Position numbers and translations under genes: made by a program. DNA of 22,934 nucleotides, from the NCBI GenBank assembly GCA_964490005.1, contig CAZBBB010000044.1, forward strand, positions 1-22,934, given 5' to 3'. The notes below the pieces were generated by a model. It saw only the letters and a program-made list of their open reading frames with translations, did no database searches and was not told where the DNA came from. Source of the stretch: CAZBBB01 sp964490005 (lineage in GTDB: Bacteria; Planctomycetota; B15-G4). How positions within the stretch are numbered: position 1 is the first letter of the stretch; the number at the start of each line of letters is the position of its first letter. Positions 1 to 12,165 of this stretch are shown piece by piece.

Positions 1-618
1 GCCGCGCCGAGCGCCGCCGCCGGCCGATACGAACCGCGCGCCGCGCCGCCGCCCACGGCGCTCGACGCGCGCGGCGTCGGCGACGTGGCCGGGCGCGTCG
101 ACGGGGCGGAGGGCCTGCCGCGCTCCGGGGTGCTCGTGCAGCTCTCGGGCGCCTGGCAAGGCCTCGTCTTCGCGGCGCCGAGCGAACCCGTCGTGCTCGA
201 CGACGACGGCGCCGGCTTCGGGCCGGCCTTCGCCGTCGTGCAGGCCTTCCAACCCCTGCACCTGCGCTCGACGAACGGCGCGCTGCACACCGCGTACGCC
301 ACCGACGCGGCCGGTCGACAACTGTTCAACTTCCCCGTGCTGCCGGGCGCGACGCGCGCGGTCATGTTCGACCGGGCCGAGGGCGAGGTCCTCATCGTCT
401 GCAAGGTGCACGGCCACGACGAGCGCAGCGCGCGCCTGCTCGTCGTGGACCACCCGTTCGCGACCCTGAGCGACGCGGCGGGGCGCTTCTCGTTTCCGGG
501 CGTGCCGGAGGGCGAGGTCGTGGTGCAGGCGCGCGCTCCGGACGGTGCCGTGCGCCACGCGACCCTCCGCGTGACGGCGGGCGCCTCGGCCGACGAGCTG
601 CGGCTCGTGCTGCCCTGA
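1..618 (+). CDS. Cupredoxin-like / carboxypeptidase-regulatory-like protein, 5' end outside window
   Basis: The frame is open from the first base, so the gene begins upstream; 205 codons are visible before TGA at 616-618. Numbering from the GTG at 85, the protein has an N-terminal strand pattern (GRVDGAEGLPRSGVLVQL) like carboxypeptidase-regulatory/transthyretin-like folds. A cupredoxin-like core follows, with potential copper ligands His68 (in ALHT), Cys106 and His109 (in CKVH, plus His111). A second regulatory-like segment follows (DHPFATLSDAAGRFSFPGVPEGEV). This order matches the small family often annotated as methylamine-utilisation or plastocyanin-like proteins, in which the loop usually reads C-x2-H-x2-M. 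Here the Met position is not Met, so copper binding is uncertain. The product is probably exported, but the signal peptide would lie outside the window. No function beyond possible copper binding or electron transfer can be assigned. Confidence 0.75.
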   Translation, partial: AAPSAAAGRYEPRAAPPPTALDARGVGDVAGRVDGAEGLPRSGVLVQLSGAWQGLVFAAPSEPVVLDDDGAGFGPAFAVVQAFQPLHLRSTNGALHTAYATDAAGRQLFNFPVLPGATRAVMFDRAEGEVLIVCKVHGHDERSARLLVVDHPFATLSDAAGRFSFPGVPEGEVVVQARAPDGAVRHATLRVTAGASADELRLVLP

Positions 619-755
619 GGTGGACGGCGCGCGCGCGGCCCGCCGATTCCGTCCCCTTGACGGTTTCGCCGAATCGTCCGACACTCGGCTCCGCCGACGA
701 CAGGGCAGCCGGACTTCTGTACCGCTGCTCAAGCGCCGCCCCGCATCGACTCGAT

Positions 756-797
756 GGAGATCGATCATGTTGGTGACATGTGGAATTCGGGGGGGGG
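756..797 (+). promoter_or_regulatory. Start region with GGAGA ribosome site, ATG and a run of nine G
   Basis: GGAGA at 756-760 lies 6 nt before ATG 767-769, an ideal arrangement. Twenty nucleotides into that frame is a run of nine G (789-797). Read as written, the ATG frame stops at 902-904. With one G fewer it would join the 780-2624 frame and give a normal signal peptide. The sequence as given therefore requires the GTG at 780, whose only ribosome-site candidate (GGTGA, 772-776) is 3 nt away. Either the run is miscalled or it is a real slippage tract. Confidence 0.6.
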
Positions 798-2624
798 CAA
801 CGCGGGCTGAGCCTCGCGCGGATCGCGCTCCTCTTGGCAGCGTGCCCATTCATCTGCGCGTCCGCCGCCGCGCAGTCCGCGACGATCAAGTTTCCGAGGC
901 TTGATCAGCGTCTTGCGCACCCGCAGCCGGAGCGCGACGCGACCTACGGCTGGGCGTTCGAGTTGGAGCAGGTCGATTCACCCCTGCTGGACTCTTCTGC
1001 CGATTTCGTGATCGGCTCGATGTTCAAGAACATCAACACCACGATCCTCGATGCAGGACGAGCCTATGTGCATCACGGCCCGTTCTTGGATCCGCCGCTG
1101 GGCTTCAACATCCTTTCTCCGGCTGTCGCGCAGGTGAACAACTACTTCAGCGAGTTGAAGGTCACCGTCGGTGACGTGCGCGGCGCGGCCGGCAACCCCT
1201 CCGATGTCCCCAACCTGGTCTTCGTGCCCGCCTACCCGCGCGCGTTGGACCTGTCGAGTTGCGGACAGAGCGTTGCCGCGCCGGTCGGCGGCGTCGATGT
1301 GTTCGACATGACGGATGCCGATGGCAACGGCATCCCGTACCTGTTCACGATTCGCCCCCCGGGCAATCCCGCGTCGAGCGAGCAGGCACCCTGCAGCGTG
1401 GCCGGCTTCGGTCGTTGGTCGGACACGGGCGACGTGAACGGCGACGGGATCGACGACCTGCTCGTCTCCGCGATCGGCGCCGACGACGGCCAGGGCCGGA
1501 TCTACATCTTCTTCGGCCACGAGCACTTCCACCTCGATCCGGCGCCGGGCACCGCCGCGCCGGGCTGGCTGAAGCAGTGGGCGATTCTCTTCCCGCCGCC
1601 CAACCCGCCGGCGTCCGATCCCTTCTTCGCGAACGGTGGCTTCGGCCACTCCATGTCCGTCGCTGACCTCGACGGCGATGGCTTCGCGGAGGTCTGCGTG
1701 GGGCGTCCGGAGAAGGGGCGCGGCCCGGGCCGAGTGCACCTGTTCCACGGTGGCTGGATCCAGGGCATCGTCGGCCACCACGCGTTTCGCGAAGTGAGGC
1801 CGAGTGCGCCGGCCTCGATCGATGCCGGAGTGCCGGGCGAGTACGAGACGCTGATCGACGACGACGTGGTGCGGCCGATCGTGAGCACCGCGGCCTTCGG
1901 CTGGATCGTGAGCATCAAGGGTGGCGATCTCGGCCGCCTGGGGACGCAAGGCTTCGACGAGCTGCCCGACGTACTCGTTCACTCCGAGGGCGCCGGAGGC
2001 TACGCGGCAGACGGCACCACGCTCGTCGATGCCGGAGCCTTGTTCGTCTATTACGGGGACAGCGTTACGACCACGGGGTCACTGGTCGACGAGTCGGCCC
2101 CCGTGAAGTTGATGACGCCGCGCATCAACGTGCCTGGCGGGCCGGTCTACGCGCCGACTGTGCCCGGGCGATTTGGAAGAGGCTTCGCCGTCGTGAACTG
2201 GCAGAAGCTCGACGGAAGCCCGGTGCGCGTGTTGCTGGCGGGAGAACCCAATCGCGCCTTCCCCGACCCGCAGGACCCGGAGGAGATGATCGAAGGTGCC
2301 GGCGCGGTCTATGCCTTTCAGCTTCCACTTCCCCCGAGCTTCGATCCGCACGCGACCGGTGTTCCGCACCCGAACGCCTGGGGAGATGACGTGCTCCTCG
2401 AACCGGACGACAGCGTCGCCGAGAACGTGGCGGCGCAGCTCAACATCCCCGGGGCCATGTCGCCGCAGCCCACTTCCGTCTGGGGCGCATGGATCGTGGG
2501 CGGCGTCTACGACGCTCAGTTCCCGGGTGATCAATTGGGCATCTGTGCCCGTGAACGGACTGTCGGCACGTTGCCTCGCGTGGGGCGTGTCTACTCGCTC
2601 ACGCTGCCAGGCGGGTCACCGTGA
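780..2624 (+). CDS. Secreted FG-GAP (integrin-alpha-like) beta-propeller protein
   Basis: This is a 614-residue exported protein. A signal peptide is visible (basic n-region, hydrophobic LARIALLLAACPFICA, cleavage after AAAQ near residue 32). About seven blades follow, with the FG-GAP pattern FG...D.NGDG.DDLLV....GAVYVF. Clear calcium loops are DVNGDGIDD near residues 218-226 and DLDGDG near 296. Blade ends such as GRIYIFFG, GRVHLFHGG, GALFVYYG and GAVYAFQL are easy to see. The family forms seven-bladed extracellular propellers that bind ligands or calcium; no catalytic residues are recognisable. The annotated start is GTG 780, but ATG 767 has the better ribosome site and is out of frame because of a nine-G run, so the true N-terminus is uncertain. 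The stop overlaps the next start by 4 nt (GTGA, 2621-2624), implying translational coupling. It lacks the C-terminal APFKGG domain found in the propeller proteins later in the window. Confidence 0.85.
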   Translation: MEFGGGQRGLSLARIALLLAACPFICASAAAQSATIKFPRLDQRLAHPQPERDATYGWAFELEQVDSPLLDSSADFVIGSMFKNINTTILDAGRAYVHHGPFLDPPLGFNILSPAVAQVNNYFSELKVTVGDVRGAAGNPSDVPNLVFVPAYPRALDLSSCGQSVAAPVGGVDVFDMTDADGNGIPYLFTIRPPGNPASSEQAPCSVAGFGRWSDTGDVNGDGIDDLLVSAIGADDGQGRIYIFFGHEHFHLDPAPGTAAPGWLKQWAILFPPPNPPASDPFFANGGFGHSMSVADLDGDGFAEVCVGRPEKGRGPGRVHLFHGGWIQGIVGHHAFREVRPSAPASIDAGVPGEYETLIDDDVVRPIVSTAAFGWIVSIKGGDLGRLGTQGFDELPDVLVHSEGAGGYAADGTTLVDAGALFVYYGDSVTTTGSLVDESAPVKLMTPRINVPGGPVYAPTVPGRFGRGFAVVNWQKLDGSPVRVLLAGEPNRAFPDPQDPEEMIEGAGAVYAFQLPLPPSFDPHATGVPHPNAWGDDVLLEPDDSVAENVAAQLNIPGAMSPQPTSVWGAWIVGGVYDAQFPGDQLGICARERTVGTLPRVGRVYSLTLPGGSP

Positions 2625-4165
2625 TTTCGGTACGACCGGGTTGGCGCAAAGGCGCCTTGTTGTGGGCAGGCATGCTTGGCTTGGTGCTTCAGGCAAGTGC
2701 GCAAATCCGTGATCAGATTCTGGTCACGGCTCACGACCAATCTCCGCACAACCCGCACCTGCTGAGATTCGACCGGCACCTCGCCTATCTCGGATCGACG
2801 CTCATTGGCGGAGAGACTCAGGGGTCTCTTGACGAGCACACGACCGCAGTCGTCGTGGCGCCGGATGGGCGGATCTGGATGCCGATCGACGCGCTGAATG
2901 CGAAAAAGCTCGTCCGGCTCGAGCCGGACGGCACGCTGCTGCTGCCGAGCTATCTCTTGGGCGACTACCCCGTGAGCCTGACGGGTTCTGCGTCGGGAGT
3001 GATGTACGCGCTGACGCGGGTGCCGCTCACGATTCCGGCTCCCGCGTACGCTGTCGACGGCGCCGGCCAGATCCTGTGGTCGAACGACACCGGCCCCAAG
3101 CAGTTCGGCTTCTTTCCGCCACAGGCGATGGCCGTGACCGTGGACGGCCGACTGTGGATCGGCAACCTCACCGAAGGGACCTGCGGGTGCCAGCTCATGC
3201 ACGGGCTGATGATGCGACTGGACACCGCTACGGGTGCGCCCTTGCAGCAGGTGCATACGTCGCCGGTGCCCGCAGTGCCATCTTCCATCACGAGAGTCTC
3301 GGCGGCGCCGGATGGCGGGGTGTGGGCGGCGGGCGGGGCGATCGGCATCGGGCCCTACCTGCTGCGCATCGACGAAACCGGCGTGGTTCAGCAGTTCCCC
3401 GTGTTGAGCGTGACCAACAGCGTCACCTGGGAACTGCGCGTCGATGCGGCCGGCGACTTGTGGGCCGTCTCCAACTTTGGCGTGGCGAACGGCGGCCTGC
3501 TGCGCAAGTACAGCCGGTTCGACGGCCAACTGCTCCAGGAGATCGACATGCAGGGAGCGATTGGCGGGTTCGCGCTGGGAGCCGGCGGCGAGGACATGTT
3601 CGCCGTCACCGGATCCGCTACGCCTCCGTTCTATCGCCTGGTCCGGGTCAACCTGGTCACGGAGCGGTTGTCGGCGCGCTCGCTGGATCCGTTCACCTCG
3701 GCGGGCATCGGCCCGGGCGACCCGTCCGGGTTCATCTTCGCCAACGTCGTCGACCAGGCGGGAGACGCCGACGGTGACGGCGCGACCAACCGCGCCGAGA
3801 CGCTCGCGGGGAGCAGCCCGTACGACGCGTCGTCCCGCCCCGAGGGCCCCAAGGTCTACCTCGACTTCACCGCGTCGAACGCGATCATCCTGACATTCAA
3901 GGACCCCGACGGCCTGCTGCACGCGACGGGTGGTCTCGATGTCGGCTCGATCGAGGTCGACGCCGGTGCCTACGGCAACATCTTTCCGCTGCTGCTCTCG
4001 TTCCTGACGTTCGTTCAGGTCACGCCAGACCTCACGGAGGCGACCGCCGTCTTCGGCGGCTTGTCGCTGCCCTCGGATCTCAAGCTGCCGCTCGACGTGC
4101 GCGTGTCCGATCTCTCGGGCGCGGTCGGCTGGGACTGGCAGGTCACGCCGCCCGGCGAGCTCTGA
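2621..4165 (+). CDS. Secreted streptogramin-lyase/NHL-like propeller protein with calcium loop and C-terminal beta domain
   Basis: This 514-residue protein starts at GTG 2621, inside the stop of the upstream gene. Residues 1-28 form a signal peptide (WRKGALLWAGMLGLVLQASAQ). Residues about 40-375 carry repeated units such as TTAVVVAPDGRIWMPID, AMAVTVDGRLWIGN, ITRVSAAPDGGVWAAGG and ELRVDAAGDLWAVSN. This is the 'DG.(I/L)W' signature of two-component-regulator, NHL and virginiamycin-B-lyase-like propellers. Near residues 382-400, DADGDGATNRAETLAGSSPYD resembles a thrombospondin type 3 or EF-hand-like calcium loop. The last ~105 residues look all-beta and I do not recognise them. The lyase name is only fold-level similarity; no active site was identified. 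It probably forms an operon with the preceding FG-GAP gene, and the two products may act together at the cell surface. Base usage is visibly less GC-rich than in most of the window. Confidence 0.85.
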   Translation: MISVRPGWRKGALLWAGMLGLVLQASAQIRDQILVTAHDQSPHNPHLLRFDRHLAYLGSTLIGGETQGSLDEHTTAVVVAPDGRIWMPIDALNAKKLVRLEPDGTLLLPSYLLGDYPVSLTGSASGVMYALTRVPLTIPAPAYAVDGAGQILWSNDTGPKQFGFFPPQAMAVTVDGRLWIGNLTEGTCGCQLMHGLMMRLDTATGAPLQQVHTSPVPAVPSSITRVSAAPDGGVWAAGGAIGIGPYLLRIDETGVVQQFPVLSVTNSVTWELRVDAAGDLWAVSNFGVANGGLLRKYSRFDGQLLQEIDMQGAIGGFALGAGGEDMFAVTGSATPPFYRLVRVNLVTERLSARSLDPFTSAGIGPGDPSGFIFANVVDQAGDADGDGATNRAETLAGSSPYDASSRPEGPKVYLDFTASNAIILTFKDPDGLLHATGGLDVGSIEVDAGAYGNIFPLLLSFLTFVQVTPDLTEATAVFGGLSLPSDLKLPLDVRVSDLSGAVGWDWQVTPPGEL

Positions 4166-4236
4166 ACGACGGCCGAACGCCCGCGTCTCCGCGCGCCGAT
4201 GGACAAGCCCGCGCGCGGCGCCTAACGTGGCGCGCC

Positions 4237-4401
4237 ATGGGTCTGTTCGACAGGTTCTTCAAGGGCAAGGCGGCGGTGGCGTACTCCACGTGGCATGTGG
4301 GGCCGCGCGAAGATCTGCGCGCGACCTGCCGCGGGCACGATGGCGCCTGCTGGCTGCCCGAGAAGACCGACGCGCAGATGGCGAAGTTCACCTCGAGTTG
4401 A
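4237..4401 (+). CDS. Small hypothetical protein, 54 residues
   Basis: ATG 4237 to TGA 4399-4401 encodes MGLFDRFFKGKAAVAYSTWH followed by a Cys/Trp-containing tail ending in AKFTSS. The beginning is amphipathic and looks like a genuine N-terminus. There is no signal peptide or full membrane segment, so the product is probably cytosolic or peripherally membrane-bound. The ORF ends just before the oxidoreductase. A TTG at 4398 overlaps its stop by 4 nt and the alternative GTG start lies 29 nt further on, so the two could be co-translated. No clear ribosome site precedes the ATG (GC-rich inverted repeat GGCGC...GCGCC at 4217-4236 instead). I do not recognise the family. It could be a chance ORF, although it fits the gap exactly. 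Confidence 0.45.
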   Translation: MGLFDRFFKGKAAVAYSTWHVGPREDLRATCRGHDGACWLPEKTDAQMAKFTSS

Positions 4402-4430
4402 TCGACGGCGCGCGCGCGGAGTCGGCGGCC

Positions 4431-6002
4431 GTGCGGGACGGCGAGCGCTTCGACGTCGTCGTGGTCGGCGCCGGGCTGGGCGGGCTGGTGGCGGGGGCGC
4501 TGCTCGCGCGCGCCGGGCGGCGCGTGCTGCTCGTCGAGCGGCACGTCGTGGCCGGCGGCAACGCGACGGTCTTCCGGCGGCGCGGCTACGTCTTCGACGT
4601 CGGGCTGCACTACGTCGGCGGCTGCGGGCCCGACGGCGCGTTGCCGCGCATCTTGCGCGCGGCCGGCGCGGAGGGGTCGACCTTCGTCGAGCTCGATCCG
4701 GAGGGCTACGACGAACTGTCGTTTCCGGGCTTCGAGTTCGCGATCCCGCGCGGCCGGGAGGTCTTTCGCGAGCGGCTGGTCGCGGCCTTTCCCTCCGAGC
4801 GGCGCGGCATCGACCGCTACGCGCGCCTGCTCGCCGAACTGAGCCGGGCGCTCGCGACCCTGCATCGGCCCGTGGCGCTCGCCGGCGCGCTGCTGTGTTC
4901 ACCGGCGCTGCTGCGCTTCCGCGGCGCCACGTTCGCCGGGTATCTCGACACGATCACGCGCGAGCCGCTGCTGCGCGCGGTGCTCGGCGCCCAGCACGTC
5001 GGCTACGCGCTGCCGCCCTCGCGCGCCTCGGTGCTGGTCGGCGCGGGCATCACGGCGCACTATCTCGACGGCGCCTACTACCCGCGCGGCGGCGGGCAGG
5101 CGCCGGCCGACGCGCTCGCGGCGGCCTTGCTCGCGCAGGGCGGCACGCTCGAGCTGCGCACGACGGTGCGGCGGCTGCTGGTCGAGCGCGGGCGCGTGAC
5201 CGGCGTCGAACTCGAGAACCGGCGGCGCGGCGTCTACGCCGTGCACGCGCCGATCGTGATCTCGAACGCCGATCTGCCGCGCACGGTCGGCGAGCTGCTG
5301 CCGGCGGGCACGGCGCCCGCCCGGCTCGCGGACGCGGCCCGCCGCTGGGAGATGGCGCCGGCGCTCGCCGTGGCCTATCTCGGCCTGCGCCGCGACCTGC
5401 GCGCCGAGGGCGCGCCGGCGCGCAACGCCTGGGTGGCGCCCGCGCTCGACGTCGAGCCCGAGTACGCGGCCGTCGCGCGCGGCGAGTTTCCCGACGCCTG
5501 TTCGGCCTTCATCACGGTCGCCTCGCTCAAGGACCGGCAGGACGCCGCGCTCGCGCCCGCGGGCCTCAGCAACGTGCAGATCATGGCCGTGGCGCCGGCC
5601 GATCCGCGCGCCTGGGGCTGCAGCGCGCGGGCGGCGGCCGACGGCAGCTACCGGCGCGAGCCGGCCTACCTCGCGGCCAAGGCGGCCTTCACCGAGCGGC
5701 TGCTCGACGCCGCGGCGCGGCGCTGGCCCGACGTGCGCGCGCGCGTCGCGCACCTCGAACTCGCCACGCCGCTCACGCACAGCCGCTACACGCTCTCGAC
5801 GGGCGGCACCTCCTACGGGCTGGCGGCCACGCCGCGGCAGTTCCTGCTCGGGCGGCCGGGCGCGCGCTCGGGGCTGCCGGGACTGCTGCTGTGCGGCGCG
5901 AGCACGCGCACCGGACACGGCATCGTCGGCGCCGCGACCTCCGGCGTGCACGCCGCGGCCGCCGTGCTGGGGCGCCCGCTGCTGCGCGCGGTGCTCGGCT
6001 AG
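4431..6002 (+). CDS. FAD-dependent oxidoreductase, phytoene desaturase / retinol saturase-like
   Basis: The start chosen is GTG 4431, with GGAG at 4418-4421 nine nt upstream, giving 523 residues, the usual size for the CrtI/CrtISO/RetSat superfamily. TTG 4398 is an alternative that overlaps the small upstream ORF. Residues 7-36 form the N-terminal dinucleotide-binding fold, FDVVVVGAGLGGLVAGALLA, ending at Glu36, which should bind the FAD ribose. GG (VVAGG) and FDVGLHYVGG follow, as in retinol saturases and carotenoid isomerases. The C-terminus has the second FAD motif (GLLLCGASTRTGHGIVGAATSG). Members saturate, desaturate or isomerise polyene lipids, but the substrate here cannot be read from sequence and no carotenoid gene is adjacent. 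No signal peptide is seen, so the protein is probably cytosolic or membrane-associated. It converges on the deoxyhypusine-synthase-like gene with a 28 nt gap. Confidence 0.85.
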   Translation: MRDGERFDVVVVGAGLGGLVAGALLARAGRRVLLVERHVVAGGNATVFRRRGYVFDVGLHYVGGCGPDGALPRILRAAGAEGSTFVELDPEGYDELSFPGFEFAIPRGREVFRERLVAAFPSERRGIDRYARLLAELSRALATLHRPVALAGALLCSPALLRFRGATFAGYLDTITREPLLRAVLGAQHVGYALPPSRASVLVGAGITAHYLDGAYYPRGGGQAPADALAAALLAQGGTLELRTTVRRLLVERGRVTGVELENRRRGVYAVHAPIVISNADLPRTVGELLPAGTAPARLADAARRWEMAPALAVAYLGLRRDLRAEGAPARNAWVAPALDVEPEYAAVARGEFPDACSAFITVASLKDRQDAALAPAGLSNVQIMAVAPADPRAWGCSARAAADGSYRREPAYLAAKAAFTERLLDAAARRWPDVRARVAHLELATPLTHSRYTLSTGGTSYGLAATPRQFLLGRPGARSGLPGLLLCGASTRTGHGIVGAATSGVHAAAAVLGRPLLRAVLG

Positions 6003-6013
6003 CGCGTCGGCGT

Positions 6014-6034
6014 GTGAGCCGGGCCGCGCCTCAC
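6014..6034. terminator. Weak inverted repeat between convergent genes
   Basis: GTGAG (6014-6018) and CTCAC (6030-6034) can pair around an 11 nt GC-rich loop. The alternative AGCCG/CGGCT (6017-6021 with 6034-6038) competes with it. There is no U-tract. The position between two convergent stop codons makes a bidirectional terminator plausible, but the stem is short. Confidence 0.3.
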
Positions 6035-7122
6035 GGCTTGTCGAGCCGTTCCATGACGGCCTTGACGATCAGCGGCCAGGCGATGGTCGCGTCGTCCTTG
6101 ACCTCGGCCCAGCGCCCGCCTTCCTTGCGCGGGATGATCTTGCCCCAGCTCACCGACTCGCTGTAGTCGCAGCCCGAGAGCCCGCCCCAGTGCACCGGCT
6201 CGGGGCAGATGCGCACGGCGTAGCGGTAGCGGCGCAGCGGGCGGCGCATCTCGGGCACGCGCTTGCCGAGGATGTCGATGTAGGGCGCGACCTGCTGGGC
6301 CCAGTTGCGCGGCACGCCGCCGCCGATCGTGAAGATGCCCCAGACCTCGTTGCCGAGGATGCGCTCGCGGAAGTCCTCGAGGTCGAGGAAGGGGTCGTAG
6401 GGCAGCGTGGGCTTGCCCGCCACCGCGCGCCGGTGGTTGTTCGTGGCGTAGTCGAGGCCCAGTTCGCTGTCGGTGAAGGCCGGCACGTAGACGGGTACGT
6501 CGTGGCGGAAGGCCGCGCGCAGCGGGCCGCGCCCGGCGCCGGCCTCGTCGAGGTGCTTGCCGATGAGCCGGTTGAGCTTGTGCGAGCACATCGTCTCGCC
6601 CTCGGGGATCGCGCCCAGCACGCGCGCCATGATGCGCTCGGTGTCGTCGAGGTTCTGCTCGAGCTCGATCGTGTCGTAGACGCGGTTGTAGCCCTTCTCG
6701 AAGAGCAGGTCGTCGGGCATCGCCGGGTCGTGCTTGAAGTGCAGCATGCCGGCGGTCTCGACCAGGCCGTGGCACATGAGCGCGCCGGTCGAGACGATCG
6801 CGTGCACCCAGCCGCGCTCGATCATCTCGGTGATCACGAGCCCCTGCTTGGCGATGGTCATCGCGCCCGAGAGCGTGAGCACGACCTTGCACTGCGGGTC
6901 GCGCACCATGAGTTCGAGGATGTCGGCCGCCTCGCCCAGCGAGCGCGCGCCGAAGCTCGTGGCCGACATGCCGCGCACGAGCGCATCCACGCTCCCGACC
7001 TGCGCGAGGTCGAGCGAGCGCACCGGCTGCAGGCCGTCGGAGTGGCCGTCGCCCAGCTCGTGCCGCCAGTGCGGCTTCTCGTCGGGATGCCGGGGCCGGC
7101 CGGAAGGCGGGTGGGGCGTCAT
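6031..7122 (-). CDS. Deoxyhypusine synthase family protein (bacterial, possible polyamine/homospermidine role)
   Basis: This 363-residue protein begins at ATG 7122, with GAGG seven nt upstream on the minus strand. The frame runs on to an ATG at 7320, but the extra 66 residues are low-complexity and not family-like. The catalytic block SGCDYSESVSWGKI aligns with the eukaryotic deoxyhypusine synthase motif, and Lys338 in WGK matches the lysine that forms the imine with the aminobutyl group from spermidine. An NAD-binding block GIFTIGGGVPRNW lies at 263-274. In the human enzyme the GGGV segment is followed by Lys-His that contact spermidine; here it is PRNW, so that histidine is missing, as I recall for bacterial homologues. 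Bacteria lack eIF5A, so the acceptor is probably a small amine (homospermidine-type or related polyamine chemistry) rather than protein lysine. It diverges from the sigma-54 activator gene. Confidence 0.85.
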   Translation of the reverse strand: MTPHPPSGRPRHPDEKPHWRHELGDGHSDGLQPVRSLDLAQVGSVDALVRGMSATSFGARSLGEAADILELMVRDPQCKVVLTLSGAMTIAKQGLVITEMIERGWVHAIVSTGALMCHGLVETAGMLHFKHDPAMPDDLLFEKGYNRVYDTIELEQNLDDTERIMARVLGAIPEGETMCSHKLNRLIGKHLDEAGAGRGPLRAAFRHDVPVYVPAFTDSELGLDYATNNHRRAVAGKPTLPYDPFLDLEDFRERILGNEVWGIFTIGGGVPRNWAQQVAPYIDILGKRVPEMRRPLRRYRYAVRICPEPVHWGGLSGCDYSESVSWGKIIPRKEGGRWAEVKDDATIAWPLIVKAVMERLDKP

Positions 7123-7360
7123 CGAGGGGCCTCGGGCGGGGCGCTGAAAAGCGGAGATTGTAGACGGGAAGGGGGGCCCGACGCGCCCGCAGCCCTCGGC
7201 ACGTGCCTGCGCGCTGTGCGCAGCAGCGTGGCCCGCGGGCGCCGGCCGACGAGCGCGTGTCCACGAATCGTCCGCGTGCGCGCCGGGATCATGAACACGG
7301 AGTGTCCACGATCCGTACACTGGCGGCGGTGGTGGTGGGCTTCGATCCGGTGGGTGCCAA
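7123..7360. promoter_or_regulatory. Divergent promoter region between deoxyhypusine-synthase-like and sigma-54 activator genes
   Basis: The region holds a TACAAT-like -10 box on the minus strand (plus positions 7157-7162), 35 nt before the deoxyhypusine-synthase-like start, with no good -35. The palindrome CGAGGGGCCTCG lies at 7123-7134. Two direct GTGTCCACGA repeats occur at 7257-7266 and 7302-7311, 45 bp apart. No -24/-12 element with correct spacing was found in either direction. A weak TACACT (7316-7321) could be a -10 for the activator gene. Confidence 0.4.
7257..7311 (+). repeat. Two direct GTGTCCACGA repeats upstream of the sigma-54 activator gene
   Basis: The identical 10-mer GTGTCCACGA starts at 7257 and at 7302. 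Its first eight bases recur in inverse orientation (GTGGACAC) at 14069 and 14089, between two sigma-54 promoters. The placement, about 50-100 nt before TTG 7361, suggests an operator or autoregulatory binding site. Confidence 0.5.
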
Positions 7361-12147
<4,787 letters not shown>

Positions 12148-12151
<4 letters not shown>

Positions 12152-12165
12152 GCGGGCGCGCTCAG
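12148..12165. terminator. Perfect hairpin spanning both stop codons of convergent genes
   Basis: CTGAGCG (12148-12154), a GGCG loop and CGCTCAG (12159-12165) form a 7 bp perfect stem. The stop of the activator gene (TGA 12149-12151) lies in one arm and the minus-strand stop (12164-12162) in the other. It is symmetrical, so it would fold in either transcript. No U-tract is present. Confidence 0.5.

Noticed and set aside
657..662. TTGACG, a possible -35 box before the first propeller gene
   Set aside because: No -10-like hexamer at 16-18 bp downstream.
620..904. 94-codon plus-strand frame
   Set aside because: Its end is the out-of-frame continuation of ATG 767 across the G run; no domain or start signal of its own.
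670..7274. 11-mer CGAATCGTCCG shared by two intergenic regions (670 and 7264)
   Set aside because: Repeats of this length are expected by chance in a GC-rich 23 kb window; no further copies or symmetry.
7123..7320. 66-codon N-terminal extension of the deoxyhypusine-synthase-like gene
   Set aside because: Low-complexity sequence, not family-like; ATG 7122 has GAGG at suitable spacing.
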